From an uncultured Scytonema sp. (lineage in GTDB: Bacteria > Cyanobacteriota > Cyanobacteriia > Cyanobacteriales > Nostocaceae): a stretch of DNA of 64,000 nt. The translations under genes and the position numbers were made by a program. This document shows, one piece after another, positions 38,181-47,399 of the stretch. The notes beneath the pieces were generated by a model. That model had not been told where the DNA came from. It made no database searches and worked only from the letters and a program-made list of their open reading frames with translations. The DNA is taken from the NCBI GenBank assembly GCA_937873135.1, contig CALMVQ010000089.1:42243-106242 (forward strand). Direction: 5' to 3'. The number at the start of each line of letters is the position of its first letter. The first letter of the stretch is position 1.

Positions 38181-41100
38181 ATGACTGCAACATTGAATAT
38201 GCAGGAGAATATTGAAGGCTTTGAGCTCTCGCCACAGCAAAAACATCTTTGGTTGTTGCAGTCAAAGGATCGCAGTGTGCCTTATCGTGCTCAGTGTACT
38301 GTATTGCTTGAGGGAGATTTTGAGCCAGAGCTTTTAATGTCAGTTATTGAACAAGCGATCCATCGCCATGAAATTCTCCGCACTTTCTTTATTTGCTCTA
38401 CCGGGATGACGATTCCGCTTCAGGCGATCGCTGATAACAGTATTCCATTAAGCGACTACCATCATCTCAGCAATTTGAATCCCCTGGAACAAGTAGCCAA
38501 AATCAAGGAACTTTGGGATAATATTGGTCAGTGCCCCTTCAACTTTGTACAAGGTCCACTGTTATATCTGTCTGTTGTCACACTATCAGCAGATAAACAT
38601 CTATTATTATTGAGCATACCTGCGTTGTGTAGCGATACAGCTGGTCTTAAGAATCTAGTGCGGGAAATTAGCTGTTTATATGCTGCATACTTGAATGGCA
38701 AGGAAATTGACGAAGAGTCGATGCAATACGCAGACATCTCTCAATGGCAAAATGAGTTATTGGCAGCAGAAGACAGAGAAACAGGAAGAGCGTATTGGCG
38801 CAAGCAAAATATTTCTGATTCCGATCTTCAAGCTGTGAAACTCATGATTGAAAATCAGCTTCACTCTGAACCGGGATTTGAACCTCGTTTTCTCACTGTG
38901 ACGATTACTCCTGATACAGTAACACAGATCGAGGGACTCGTCCATAAGTATGGAATTTCAACGGATGTCTTCTTACTGGTGTGTTGGCAAATCCTACTAT
39001 GGCGTCTTACTGGACATTCAGATATAATTGTTGGCACCGCCTATGACGGTCGCAAATATGAAGAACTCAAAGAAGTCATCGGGCTGTTTGCCAAATATTT
39101 ACCGCTTCGATGTCATCTAGAAGAAAAATCCCAGGTGAGTGAATTATTGGAGCAGGTTCATAAGTTGTCAAGCGATGCCTATACATGGCAGGAGTATTTT
39201 TCTTGGGAGCAAATCATCAAATCTACTGGCAACAGTATAGAGCCAGGTTTTTTCCCTTTTTGCTTTGATTTTGACAAACAGCCAGCGAAGTATCTGGTTG
39301 CCGACATTTCATTTTCAATTAACCAGCAGTATACCTGTGTTGACCGTTTCCAAGTAAAACTCTCTTGTATTCAGCAGGATGATGCTCTAATTGCAGAATT
39401 TCACTACAATGCTAACAAATTTTTTGCAGATGACATTAAATGTTTAGCGGGACAATTTCAAACGTTGTTAGAAAGTGTCATCAAAAATCCTCAGGCGAGC
39501 ATTGGTGAGTTAGAGATACTGAGCGATGTTGATCGACAAAAACTGTTAGTCGAATTTAATAACACGAAGACTGATTACCCTCTAGACAAGTGCATTCACG
39601 AACTGTTTGAAGAACAAGCTGCACGTACACCGGACAATATCGCCGTTGTGTATGAGGGTGAGCACATAACATACTCTCAGCTTAACCAGAGCGCAAATCA
39701 ACTGGCGCATTACTTACAAAAGCTGGGAGTGAAACAGGAGGTGCTGGTGCCAATTTGTATGGAGCGTTCTCTGGAAATGATGATCGGAGTTCTTGGTATC
39801 CTTAAGGCAGGTGGTGCGTATTTACCAGTAGACCCAACGTATCCAGAGGAGAGATTGACATTTATACTGGAAGATGCTCAGTCTCCGCTATTGTTGGCTC
39901 AACAGCGTATTGCCCTGAAGCTGCCCAAGCAAGAGAAACGTGTAGTCTTTTTGGACACTGACTGGGAGTTCGTGGCTTTTGAAAGCAAAGAGAATCCAAT
40001 TAGTGGGTTGACTCCCGACAACCTTGCCTACGTCATTTACACCTCAGGTTCTACAGGGCAGCCCAAAGGAGTACTAGTCACGCATCACAACTTGCTTCAC
40101 TCGACAAGTGCTCGTTTTACCTACTACTGCGAACCACCGACAAGCTTCTTATTGCTTTCTTCGTTAGCCTTCGACAGTTCAGTTGCCTGCATATTTTGGA
40201 CTTTGTGTCAAGGTGGAACTCTTGTACTGCCACAGCAGAAGTTCCAGCAAGATCCGCAAGAGATCACAAAATTAATAGCTGAAAATCAAGTTTCACATTT
40301 ACTGAGTCTTCCGTCTTTTTATGCTCTGATTTTGACAATGGGGGAACCAGAACATCTCGTTGGGCTGCGTACCGTGATTGTTGCAGGTGAATCTTGTCCA
40401 ACAAAGTTAATTTCACTTCACAGTGAGCGACTTGAGCAAACATCCCTGTATAATGAATACGGACCAACAGAGGCAACAGTTTGGAGCAGTGTATACAAAT
40501 GTCAGCCTCAAAAACAGATAACACAGGTGCCAATTGGTAGTCCTATTGCTAACACGCAAATCTACATCCTAGACTCCTATCTCCAACCAGTCCCCATTAA
40601 GGTTCCCGGAGAAGTGTACATTGGTGGTGCTGGGTTGGCACGAGGCTACCTCAACCGTTCGGACTTGACAGCAGAGAAATTTATTGCTAACCCCAATAGC
40701 AGGGAAGTGGGGGCACGCCTGTACAAAACTGGCGACTTAGCTCGTTATCTACCAGACGGAAATATCGAGTTTATGGATCGAAGCGATCGCCAGGTAAAGA
40801 TTCGCGGTTTCCGCATTGAACTAGGCGAAATCGAAGCGGTACTCACTGCACACCCCCAGGTGCGACAAGCAGCTGTTATTGCCCGAGAAGAAAACCAATC
40901 AGGTAACAAGCGTCTAGTAGCCTATGTTACCGCTAACCTTGAACCACTTACCATCAGTGAACTGCGTGGCTTCCTCAAACAGAAGCTCCCCGAGTACATG
41001 GTGCCTTCAGTCTTTGTCATACTAGATGCCTTGCCTCTAACCCCCAACGGTAAGGTAAACCGCCACGCCTTACCCACAGCAGATATATCCCACATGAGTC

Positions 41101-42578
41101 GAGAAGCTGGTTTTGTTGCACCTCGCACTCCCACCGAAGAGTTAATAGCGGCTATTTGGGCTGAAGTTTTGGGATTTGAACAAGTGGGTATCCACGATAA
41201 CTTCTTTGAGTTAGGCGGGCATTCATTACTGATCCCGCAACTGGTTGTTAGGGTGCGAGAAAGTTTTCAACTAGAACTATCCTTACGCAGTTTATTTAAA
41301 ATGCCTACAGTCAAGGAATTAGCCCAGAGCATTGAGATAGCTCAAAAGACAGGCGCTTCTACTATTAGTACGACAACTGTTGTGGAGGATTTCCAGGCTG
41401 AAGCTGTTCTGGACCCTACGATTCGTCCTTTTACTACGCCCATTAAGTATATCACTGAGCCAGCTTATATCTTCTTAACTGGAGCCACGGGCTTTGTGGG
41501 GGCTTTTTTGCTGAATGAACTTCTACAGAAAACGCACGCAGACATCTACTGTTTGGTACGTACTCCTAACGTCGAAGAGGGTAAGAAGAGAATTCAGAGT
41601 AGCCTTGAATCTTATTTACTTTGGGATGAATCTCAAAGCCCTAGAATTATCCCAGTTGTCGGAGACTTATCTCAACCGCTTTTGGGGCTTTCTAAGGAAC
41701 AGTTTCAAGAAATGGCTGAGTTAATCGATGTCATCTATCACAATGGAGCATGTGTTCATCATACTTCTCCCTACTCTGTACTTAAAGCAGCTAATGTTTT
41801 AGGAACCCAGGAAGTTTTGAGATTGGCAAGTCAAATTAAAGTGAAGCCCGTGCATTTCATTTCTACCAAAAGCGTTTTCTCCTCAGTTGGGTACTCTGGA
41901 GTTAAGGTAGTTGGAGAACAGGACAGCCTAGATGATTACCAATTGCCATCAAATGGCTATGCTCAAAGTAAATGGGTTGCCGAAAAATTAGTCACCATTG
42001 CAGGCGATCGCGGTCTTCCTGTATGCATCTACAGGCTAGGACGTGTATCAGGGCATAGCCAAACTGGTGCTTTTAATCCAAATGACTTCTTGTACAGACT
42101 GATTATCGGCTGTACCCAACTTGGAAGCGTGCCAGATGTGGACATGATCGAGGACATGGCTCCTGTGGATTATATCAGCAAAGCTGTTGTCCATTTATCG
42201 AAGCAAGAAAAATCCTTAGGAAAGGCATTTCATTTTGTGAATCACCAGCCTTTCCACTCAAGTCTGCTGAGCAACTTGCTTGACTCGTTTGGTTACCCAT
42301 TGCAACGGATTTCTTATGAGCAGTGGCGATCAAAGTTGCTGGAAGTTGCTGAACGTTCCCCAGAACATACCTTGTATCCACTGGTGCCGTTTTTTCCTCT
42401 AAGGGGTTCTGAAAAAGAAATGTCCAACGTAGCAGTATTGCAATTTGACTGTCAGAATACGCTCAATGGGCTTGTAGACACCTCCATAGTCTGTCCACCA
42501 ATAGATGAGCAGTTACTTTGTACTTACTTGTCATACTTAATTCGTAACGGTGTTCTTGAACACTTAGAGCAACTTTAA
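38181..42578 (+). CDS. Terminal NRPS: degenerate C (interface-like)-A(His-like)-T-reductase
   Basis: A 1465-residue protein with AAAGGAG before the ATG. Residues about 10-435 have the condensation fold, but the catalytic site reads IPALCSDTAGL near 147, like the paralogue at 19557. The adenylation domain (about 455-965, YTSGSTGQPKG near 618) has pocket D-S-A-L-I-A-E-V-W, identical to the last adenylation domain of the first NRPS and closest to known His codes. The carrier is NFFELGGHS (Ser1015). The C-terminal reductase (about 1090-1465) is a short-chain dehydrogenase of thioester-reductase type: TGATGFVGAF near 1098, Ser/Thr in FISTKS, and YAQSK near 1262. It releases the chain as an aldehyde or, after two hydride transfers, as an alcohol. 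No thioesterase is present. Confidence 0.92.
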   Translation: MTATLNMQENIEGFELSPQQKHLWLLQSKDRSVPYRAQCTVLLEGDFEPELLMSVIEQAIHRHEILRTFFICSTGMTIPLQAIADNSIPLSDYHHLSNLNPLEQVAKIKELWDNIGQCPFNFVQGPLLYLSVVTLSADKHLLLLSIPALCSDTAGLKNLVREISCLYAAYLNGKEIDEESMQYADISQWQNELLAAEDRETGRAYWRKQNISDSDLQAVKLMIENQLHSEPGFEPRFLTVTITPDTVTQIEGLVHKYGISTDVFLLVCWQILLWRLTGHSDIIVGTAYDGRKYEELKEVIGLFAKYLPLRCHLEEKSQVSELLEQVHKLSSDAYTWQEYFSWEQIIKSTGNSIEPGFFPFCFDFDKQPAKYLVADISFSINQQYTCVDRFQVKLSCIQQDDALIAEFHYNANKFFADDIKCLAGQFQTLLESVIKNPQASIGELEILSDVDRQKLLVEFNNTKTDYPLDKCIHELFEEQAARTPDNIAVVYEGEHITYSQLNQSANQLAHYLQKLGVKQEVLVPICMERSLEMMIGVLGILKAGGAYLPVDPTYPEERLTFILEDAQSPLLLAQQRIALKLPKQEKRVVFLDTDWEFVAFESKENPISGLTPDNLAYVIYTSGSTGQPKGVLVTHHNLLHSTSARFTYYCEPPTSFLLLSSLAFDSSVACIFWTLCQGGTLVLPQQKFQQDPQEITKLIAENQVSHLLSLPSFYALILTMGEPEHLVGLRTVIVAGESCPTKLISLHSERLEQTSLYNEYGPTEATVWSSVYKCQPQKQITQVPIGSPIANTQIYILDSYLQPVPIKVPGEVYIGGAGLARGYLNRSDLTAEKFIANPNSREVGARLYKTGDLARYLPDGNIEFMDRSDRQVKIRGFRIELGEIEAVLTAHPQVRQAAVIAREENQSGNKRLVAYVTANLEPLTISELRGFLKQKLPEYMVPSVFVILDALPLTPNGKVNRHALPTADISHMSREAGFVAPRTPTEELIAAIWAEVLGFEQVGIHDNFFELGGHSLLIPQLVVRVRESFQLELSLRSLFKMPTVKELAQSIEIAQKTGASTISTTTVVEDFQAEAVLDPTIRPFTTPIKYITEPAYIFLTGATGFVGAFLLNELLQKTHADIYCLVRTPNVEEGKKRIQSSLESYLLWDESQSPRIIPVVGDLSQPLLGLSKEQFQEMAELIDVIYHNGACVHHTSPYSVLKAANVLGTQEVLRLASQIKVKPVHFISTKSVFSSVGYSGVKVVGEQDSLDDYQLPSNGYAQSKWVAEKLVTIAGDRGLPVCIYRLGRVSGHSQTGAFNPNDFLYRLIIGCTQLGSVPDVDMIEDMAPVDYISKAVVHLSKQEKSLGKAFHFVNHQPFHSSLLSNLLDSFGYPLQRISYEQWRSKLLEVAERSPEHTLYPLVPFFPLRGSEKEMSNVAVLQFDCQNTLNGLVDTSIVCPPIDEQLLCTYLSYLIRNGVLEHLEQL

Positions 42579-42672
42579 AGCAAAGCACTTTCATCGGCAA
42601 CGAATCAATTGTTTTGGACAGATATTGCGTTTGTCAACAGTGTAAATACGTATTTTAAAATAAAGAGGTATT

Positions 42673-43881
42673 ATGATACTCCAGGACAGGGCTACAGCAG
42701 AAGGAACACGACGTTACAAAGAACGGCATAAAAAAGATTGTTTACCAAATCATTTTAGAGAAGCTGGCGAACTGATTGCAAGCTCTATTGGTTTCGGAAC
42801 CTACCTTGGTGAAGCCGATGAGCAGACTAATGCTCTTGTGACGATCGCAGCGATCGAATCGGTTCGGCGCGGTGTCAATTTAATTGACTCGGCAATCAAC
42901 TATCGCTCCCAGCACAGCGAACGGAGTGTAGGAAAGGGTATTAGGCATCTGGTGGAATCGGGAGAGGCGTCAAGGGATGAACTCATCATCTGTACAAAAG
43001 GTGGCTTCCTTCCGCATCTAAATCAAAACCAAGCAGACTGGTTTTACCGACAGTACGTAGAGCCAAGCAACTCTAAACTCAATATGACGGACTTGGTTGC
43101 AAAGCAACACTGCATACACCCGGAATTCCTTCTTGAGCAGCTCAATTGTAGCCTGACAAACCTCGGGGTGCAGACAATTGACGTGTACTATATCCATAAT
43201 CCAGAAATTCAACTCTCTGAAGTTACAAAAGAAACCTTCTACAATCGCCTACGGGCAGCTTTCGAGGTGATGGAAGAAGCAGCAGATGCTGGAAAAATTT
43301 CTGCTTACGGTCTGGCAACCTGGGATGGCTTGCGTGTACCTCCGACCGACCATGACCATTTAGATTTAGCACGGGCAAAATCCCTTGCTCAGGAGGTGGC
43401 TGGAAATAAGGAGGATCGATTCCGATTTATCCAGTTTCCCTTAAACATGGCGATGCCGGAAGCACTTGTTGCACCTACTCAAAAGGTTGGAGAAGAACAA
43501 GTCCCGCTGCTGGAAGCGGCTTATCGTTTAGGCATTATTCCCATAGCCAGCAATTCCCTATGTCAAGCGCAGGTTGTAGGCAAAATCCCAGAAAATATCG
43601 CCTCCGCCTTTGGGAACGACCTCCGAACGGACTGCCAACGCGCACTCCAGTACACCCGAAGCGCCCCCGGTCTTCTCACCGCCCTTGTGGGGATGAAAGC
43701 TCTAGAACATATCGAAGAGAACTTAACCCTGACTACTGTCTCACCGCTAGGAAGGGAGAACTTCCAAGAACTAACTTATTCAATTGTTGAACTTTTAAAG
43801 AGTATGCACAGAGGCGCTGATAATTGGACTTTTGACGTTGCCAACTTATCTTATCCAGTGAGCATCTCTCTACCTGCCTAA
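42673..43881 (+). CDS. Aldo/keto reductase family oxidoreductase
   Basis: A 402-residue NADPH-dependent reductase with an AGAGG ribosome site. Family features are visible: GFGTYLGEADE near the N-terminus, LIDSAINY containing the catalytic Asp and Tyr (about 75-82), ICTKGG with the Lys (about 104-109), and YYIHNP with the His (about 174-179). The length exceeds the usual 320-350 because of an insertion between the Lys and His motifs. It follows the reductase-terminated NRPS on the same strand, 94 bases downstream. Its likely job is to reduce the released peptide aldehyde to an alcohol, or to modify the C-terminal residue. This is inference from position. Confidence 0.85.
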   Translation: MILQDRATAEGTRRYKERHKKDCLPNHFREAGELIASSIGFGTYLGEADEQTNALVTIAAIESVRRGVNLIDSAINYRSQHSERSVGKGIRHLVESGEASRDELIICTKGGFLPHLNQNQADWFYRQYVEPSNSKLNMTDLVAKQHCIHPEFLLEQLNCSLTNLGVQTIDVYYIHNPEIQLSEVTKETFYNRLRAAFEVMEEAADAGKISAYGLATWDGLRVPPTDHDHLDLARAKSLAQEVAGNKEDRFRFIQFPLNMAMPEALVAPTQKVGEEQVPLLEAAYRLGIIPIASNSLCQAQVVGKIPENIASAFGNDLRTDCQRALQYTRSAPGLLTALVGMKALEHIEENLTLTTVSPLGRENFQELTYSIVELLKSMHRGADNWTFDVANLSYPVSISLPA

Positions 43882-43925
43882 AACTATAACCTGATTGTAC
43901 ACGCCAAAATAACAGGACAGGAAGT

Positions 43926-45185
43926 ATGCGGATAAAAATTGTGGCATTGACATCACCAGGCGGCACGCGAGCTTACGTTGCTCTTGGGTTGGGATTGCAA
44001 CGGGCTGGTCATTCAGTACAGCTAGCTACTGTTTCTTCTATGCAAGAGTTTGTGAGCAGTTGCGGATTGAACTTTGTGTCTGTGGACTGTAATAACTTTA
44101 AAAAGACAAGTCCACCAATACCTTTCGGCAACAATCCCTTCCGTTTGAGCCATGATTTTGGCAATTGGCTGCGACCAGTTAACGAGAGTCTGCTACCTGT
44201 ACTCTGGCAGATTTGTCAAGATGCAGACGCAATTGTTTTTAACCCAGAGACATTTGCCTGCTACGATATCGCTGAAAAACTTGGCATACCTTGCTACGCA
44301 GCCTGTGAGAACCCTCGCCATCAAACACGTGTTTTGCCTCATCTTCTTTTTCCTCACATACACACACCAACTGTTCCGCGTTTAGAAGGCACATATAACT
44401 GGCTAACCTACTCGTTGTTCGATCAACTGATCTGGCAATCTATTCGGCAACCAATTAACCAGTGGCGACACGAAACCTTGCACTTACCTCCTCTTCCCCC
44501 CAGATCAGGTGTGTTGGCGCGAATGCAGCAACAAAAAGTACCATTTCTTTACAACTGTAGTCCTTCTTTTCTCCCTAAACCCAATGACTGGCCTGACTGG
44601 GTGTATGTGACTGGTTACTGGTTTCTTGAGCGTCCGTCGAACTGGCAACCGCCAAGCGATTTAGTAGACTTTTTAGCTGCTGGACCACCGCCAATTTATA
44701 TTGAAACCTGGCATGAGAAAATAGGAGTAGAGACAGTTCGGAAAGTGCTATCTCAGACGGGATTACGAGCTATTGTGCGAACCGTAAGAGGTGGTCTTCG
44801 TGATGCTAATTTTCCAGAAGATGAGATGATATTTACTATTAAATCAGTGCCCCACGATTGGCTGTTCCCGCAAATGCTGGCGGTGGTGCATCACGGTGGT
44901 CATGGTACAACATTGAATGGTATACGTGCTGGCGTTCCTACAGTTACCATACCTTACAATGGCGACCAGTTTCTCTTTGCGCGTAGATTAGGGGAGTTAG
45001 GTTTAGGTACACCGCCGATTGTGCAAGAACAGCCTTCGGTGGAGAGACTAGTCGCTGCTATTAGAATTGCCATCAGCGACACAACTATGCGATCGCGTGC
45101 TGCGGCAATGGGCAAACGGATTCAGGCAGAGGACGGAGTAGCGAGGGCAGTCGAAGCCTTTCACAAGCATCTACCACCCAACTGA
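43926..45185 (+). CDS. GT1-family glycosyltransferase (UGT/MGT type)
   Basis: A 419-residue GT-B fold enzyme. The N-terminus RIKIVALTSPGGTRAYVALGLGLQ is the acceptor-side Rossmann start, and the donor-binding signature is VVHHGGHGTTLNGIRAG followed by PYNGDQFLFARRL near residues 320-355. Enzymes of this type transfer a sugar from a nucleotide donor to hydroxyls of lipids, sterols or natural products. It starts 44 bases after the aldo/keto reductase gene and is the last co-directional gene of the cluster. The likely acceptor is a hydroxyl of the lipopeptide (Ser, Thr, the ketide, or the C-terminal alcohol). The sugar cannot be predicted. Confidence 0.88.
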   Translation: MRIKIVALTSPGGTRAYVALGLGLQRAGHSVQLATVSSMQEFVSSCGLNFVSVDCNNFKKTSPPIPFGNNPFRLSHDFGNWLRPVNESLLPVLWQICQDADAIVFNPETFACYDIAEKLGIPCYAACENPRHQTRVLPHLLFPHIHTPTVPRLEGTYNWLTYSLFDQLIWQSIRQPINQWRHETLHLPPLPPRSGVLARMQQQKVPFLYNCSPSFLPKPNDWPDWVYVTGYWFLERPSNWQPPSDLVDFLAAGPPPIYIETWHEKIGVETVRKVLSQTGLRAIVRTVRGGLRDANFPEDEMIFTIKSVPHDWLFPQMLAVVHHGGHGTTLNGIRAGVPTVTIPYNGDQFLFARRLGELGLGTPPIVQEQPSVERLVAAIRIAISDTTMRSRAAAMGKRIQAEDGVARAVEAFHKHLPPN

Positions 45186-45395
45186 CAACAGCACAATATC
45201 CCAGCCAAATCTATCCATTAAGGCTATGTAGTAAATGCAAGTATTCATCCTGATCTGGTTTGGTCAACTTGTCTCGCTTATCACGTAAAAAAAAGACCGA
45301 AAATTAGACAGGGTAAACTTTGTAGCCTGACGGTACTTTTTCGCTGAATGTCAATAAGAGGATGTAAATGATAATAATGGGGAATAGTATTAAAA

Positions 45396-45735
45396 GGGAG
45401 TATAATGAATTCGTGACGCATTCATTTTTAGAGATGTATAATCACAATCCGTGTGCGAAGAGCGATGCTCATGCACGGAATCAGGTTATGCAATGCTTCT
45501 TGAAGAGCCGCAATCATGCGATCTGCCCTTGGCAGCAGCGCTTCGCTATCGTCACCAGTAAAATTTATTTTGGGGAGGATATTGAATTAGACACAAAATG
45601 AAAAAATTAACCAAGATGATTTTGTAATTAAATCAAAAATAATGAAATAATCACATAATCGAATTCAGGAGAGCTAACGATAATGATTTTGTGATTAAAT
45701 CTAAAAAACATCATTAATGAAATAATCACACAATC
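45396..45735 (+). pseudogene. Degenerate inverted copy of the promoter and 5' part of the gene at 46940-47371
   Basis: The promoter/operator stretch at 45396-45425 matches the reverse complement of 47379-47407 with one mismatch. Further in, GGGGAGGATATTGAATTAGA encodes GEDIELDTK, matching GENIELDTE of the intact gene. Two later segments (around 45640 and 45715) repeat its AATGAAATAxTxACACAATC region. Unrelated DNA of about 150 bases intervenes, including a nested hairpin CCGTG...CACGG (45449-45478) enclosing GAGC-GAT-GCTC. A 77-codon open frame (45368-45601) runs across it but is a chimera of debris. Confidence 0.65.
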
Positions 45736-45936
45736 TATAATCAATTGTCCTGAAGTAGAAATCGAGTTTTTTCAGAAGTCGCGCGCGATAATAGCGAGTG
45801 CCAAAGGTTCAGGAGAAAAAAAATGTGCCTCTTGTAGTGAATCTAAATCTTCTATAGTTAGATTTAATGAGGGTTTTTTGTCTTGGTATGTATAAGCTAT
45901 TAAACCGGCAATAACATTAACCAAGAAATTACCAAC

Positions 45937-46028
45937 GCCCTTCGGGTGACGCTCGTTCCTCGCTAACGCTGCGCTAACGCAGTTGCTACAACGGGGGGAA
46001 CCCCCGCAACGCACTGCTCACTGCGGTG
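45937..46028. repeat. About 92-base dispersed repeat inserted in the transposase remnant
   Basis: The insert lies between the codons for TRHRS and NFLVN of the transposase. It contains CGCTAACGCTGCGCTAACG and the self-complementary GGGGGGAACCCCC-type core. Such GC-rich, palindrome-containing units are dispersed in Nostocales genomes, and a related fragment lies in the Thr adenylation domain at 33831. Boundaries are estimated from where transposase homology stops and resumes. Confidence 0.6.
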
Positions 46029-46275
46029 GCGAGTGTGCTGAATTTGCGAGATATTTTTTAATTGATCATTAACTGTTTCTATAAGAGAACGTTTTCTTAA
46101 TAAGATTTTATCGATTAAAGGCATTAAACGATTTTTCATATTTTTCTTAATGGTCGTAATTAATTGAATATTTTGTTGCAGAAGAAGTTCAAATAATTTT
46201 TGAGAAATATATCCTCGGTCGCCAAATAATTTTCCAAACAAGTTTTTCGTCATTTCTGGCGACGCATTGTCCCCT

Positions 46276-46351
46276 AAAATTTTGCCAGCCTTATTACAAC
46301 GAGTACCCGACTCCGCCCACAGATCAACAGAACTAAGGCTGGCAAAATTTT
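46276..46351. repeat. 18-bp inverted repeat element nested in the transposase remnant
   Basis: Positions 46276-46293 (containing TTTTGCCAGCCTTA) and 46334-46351 (containing TAAGGCTGGCAAAA) are perfect reverse complements over 18 bases, separated by 40 bases. The pair interrupts transposase homology between VDDRKP and MTKNLFG. It looks like a miniature palindromic element. I see no coding content. Confidence 0.7.
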
Positions 46352-46939
46352 TTCGTGTAAGACCCCCGTACAGGCTTGCGGTCATCAACATTAGCAGGAG
46401 TAATGATAAAAGACAGAATTTCACCGAATTCGTTAATTATTAAATGTAATTTAAAGCCAAAGTACCACCCTAAAGAACTCTTGCCTCAATTCGCCAAATC
46501 TTTGAATACTCGATTCCGCTTTGCTCTTTCATTTAAACACAATTAGGAGATGTCGAATCAATAAAATTGATGCCAGTACTTTGTCCACGATGTAGATTTA
46601 AATACCAACATAAGGGGATTAAAGCACTTTTCTTCAATTCTACAAATCGGTTATAACTTACAAGATTGGGAAAATATTTACGAAAATAATTACATACGTG
46701 TTTAGTATAATAGTCTTTAAAGTTTCTATACGATGATTGATGGAAATAAATAATTATTGTCATAACTTCGCTCAAGCATAAGTTAAACTTTTTATTACGT
46801 TTACGCTCACTTGAAGGCAGTACTTCTTGTTGCCATTTTTTTTCAAAAATTACACAAAAATCATCGACTTCACAAAATAATTTTTCTATTTCCATATCTT
46901 TATTAAATTAATCACACTCATCAATATTTGGCACGAAAA

Positions 46940-47371
46940 CTACGACTTCAAATCAAGAGAAGACAAGGTTTGTTGGTAAATTTCTGAAATTATTTTGGCA
47001 ACTGATACTCGTGCTGATTTTTTAGAGAGGAGAATTTGTTTTGCTATTTCAATCGCTTGACTGTATGTAAGTATAGATTTTGTCACAAAATCTGATTCCA
47101 ATTTTTTACCTTCTTGATTTGATTGTGTAACTATTTCATTATTCCTAGTCTTTGATTTAATATCAAAATCACATCTTTCAGCTTCTGATTCTGTGTCTAA
47201 TTCAATATTCTCTCCAGAATCAATTCTATGAGCTACTTCTATGACTTGGAATACGATCGCTCTTGGCACACGGATTGTAACTGTATCTTTATTTTTCCAA
47301 TTTGACTTTCTGCCAGCATTTTCACGTCTCCCTCCTCTCCCATCCCGCTTCAACAATTTTTTAGTACTCAT
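46940..47371 (-). CDS. Small DNA-binding (ribbon-helix-helix-like) protein, mobile-island regulator
   Basis: A 143-residue basic protein. The N-terminus is Gly/Arg-rich (KRDGRGGRRENAGRKSNW), followed by DTVTIRVPRAIVFQVIEVAHRID, a beta-strand plus two-helix pattern typical of ribbon-helix-helix repressors. The rest (GENIELDTE to the end) is polar, with a helical tail. Proteins beginning with an xGAGRKSxW motif followed by TIRVP are common in cyanobacterial mobile DNA. A near-perfect palindrome sits 8 bases upstream of the ATG and overlaps the region after a TATAAT box. This suggests autoregulation. An inverted, decayed copy of its 5' part lies at 45.4-45.7 kb. Function beyond DNA binding is unknown. 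Confidence 0.65.
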   Translation of the reverse strand: MSTKKLLKRDGRGGRRENAGRKSNWKNKDTVTIRVPRAIVFQVIEVAHRIDSGENIELDTESEAERCDFDIKSKTRNNEIVTQSNQEGKKLESDFVTKSILTYSQAIEIAKQILLSKKSARVSVAKIISEIYQQTLSSLDLKS

Positions 47372-47378
47372 AGGCGTA

Positions 47379-47399
47379 ATGAATCCGTCACGAATTCAT
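47379..47399 (-). promoter_or_regulatory. Palindromic operator next to a TATAAT box
   Basis: Read on the minus strand, a TATAAT hexamer (with GGGAG before it) is immediately followed by ATGAAT-TCGTGACGG-ATTCAT. The outer arms ATGAAT/ATTCAT and inner CGT/ACG are symmetric around one central base, with a single mismatched pair in 21 bases. The second copy, at 45405-45425, keeps the same symmetry. The position just downstream of a -10 box and upstream of a small DNA-binding gene suits an autorepressor operator. Confidence 0.55.

Larger units (their letters stand above)
45772..46895 (-). pseudogene. Broken IS982-family transposase
   Basis: The N-terminal third (46533-46895) reads MEIEKLFCEVDDFCVIFEKKW and ends at STSPNCV. 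Other frames continue with [20 protein letters not shown] and PANVDDRKP, then [33 protein letters not shown] and finally NFLVNVIAGLIAYTYQDKKPSLN near 45840-45935. Together these cover an IS982-type DDE transposase. At least one frameshift or stop near 46540 breaks it, plus a palindromic insert near 46255-46365 and a repeat insert near 45937-46028. It cannot make a functional protein. Confidence 0.85.

Noticed and set aside
5808..45185. Assignment to hassallidin, puwainaphycin or nostocyclopeptide clusters
   Set aside because: FAAL start or reductase end is shared with some of these, but the residue order, two hydroxylases, embedded asnB and siderophore receptor do not match what I know of them.
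45449..45478. Nested hairpin CCGTG...CACGG that resembles a group II intron substructure
   Set aside because: Only one short hairpin is present. No reverse transcriptase, domain V or intron boundaries can be found near it.
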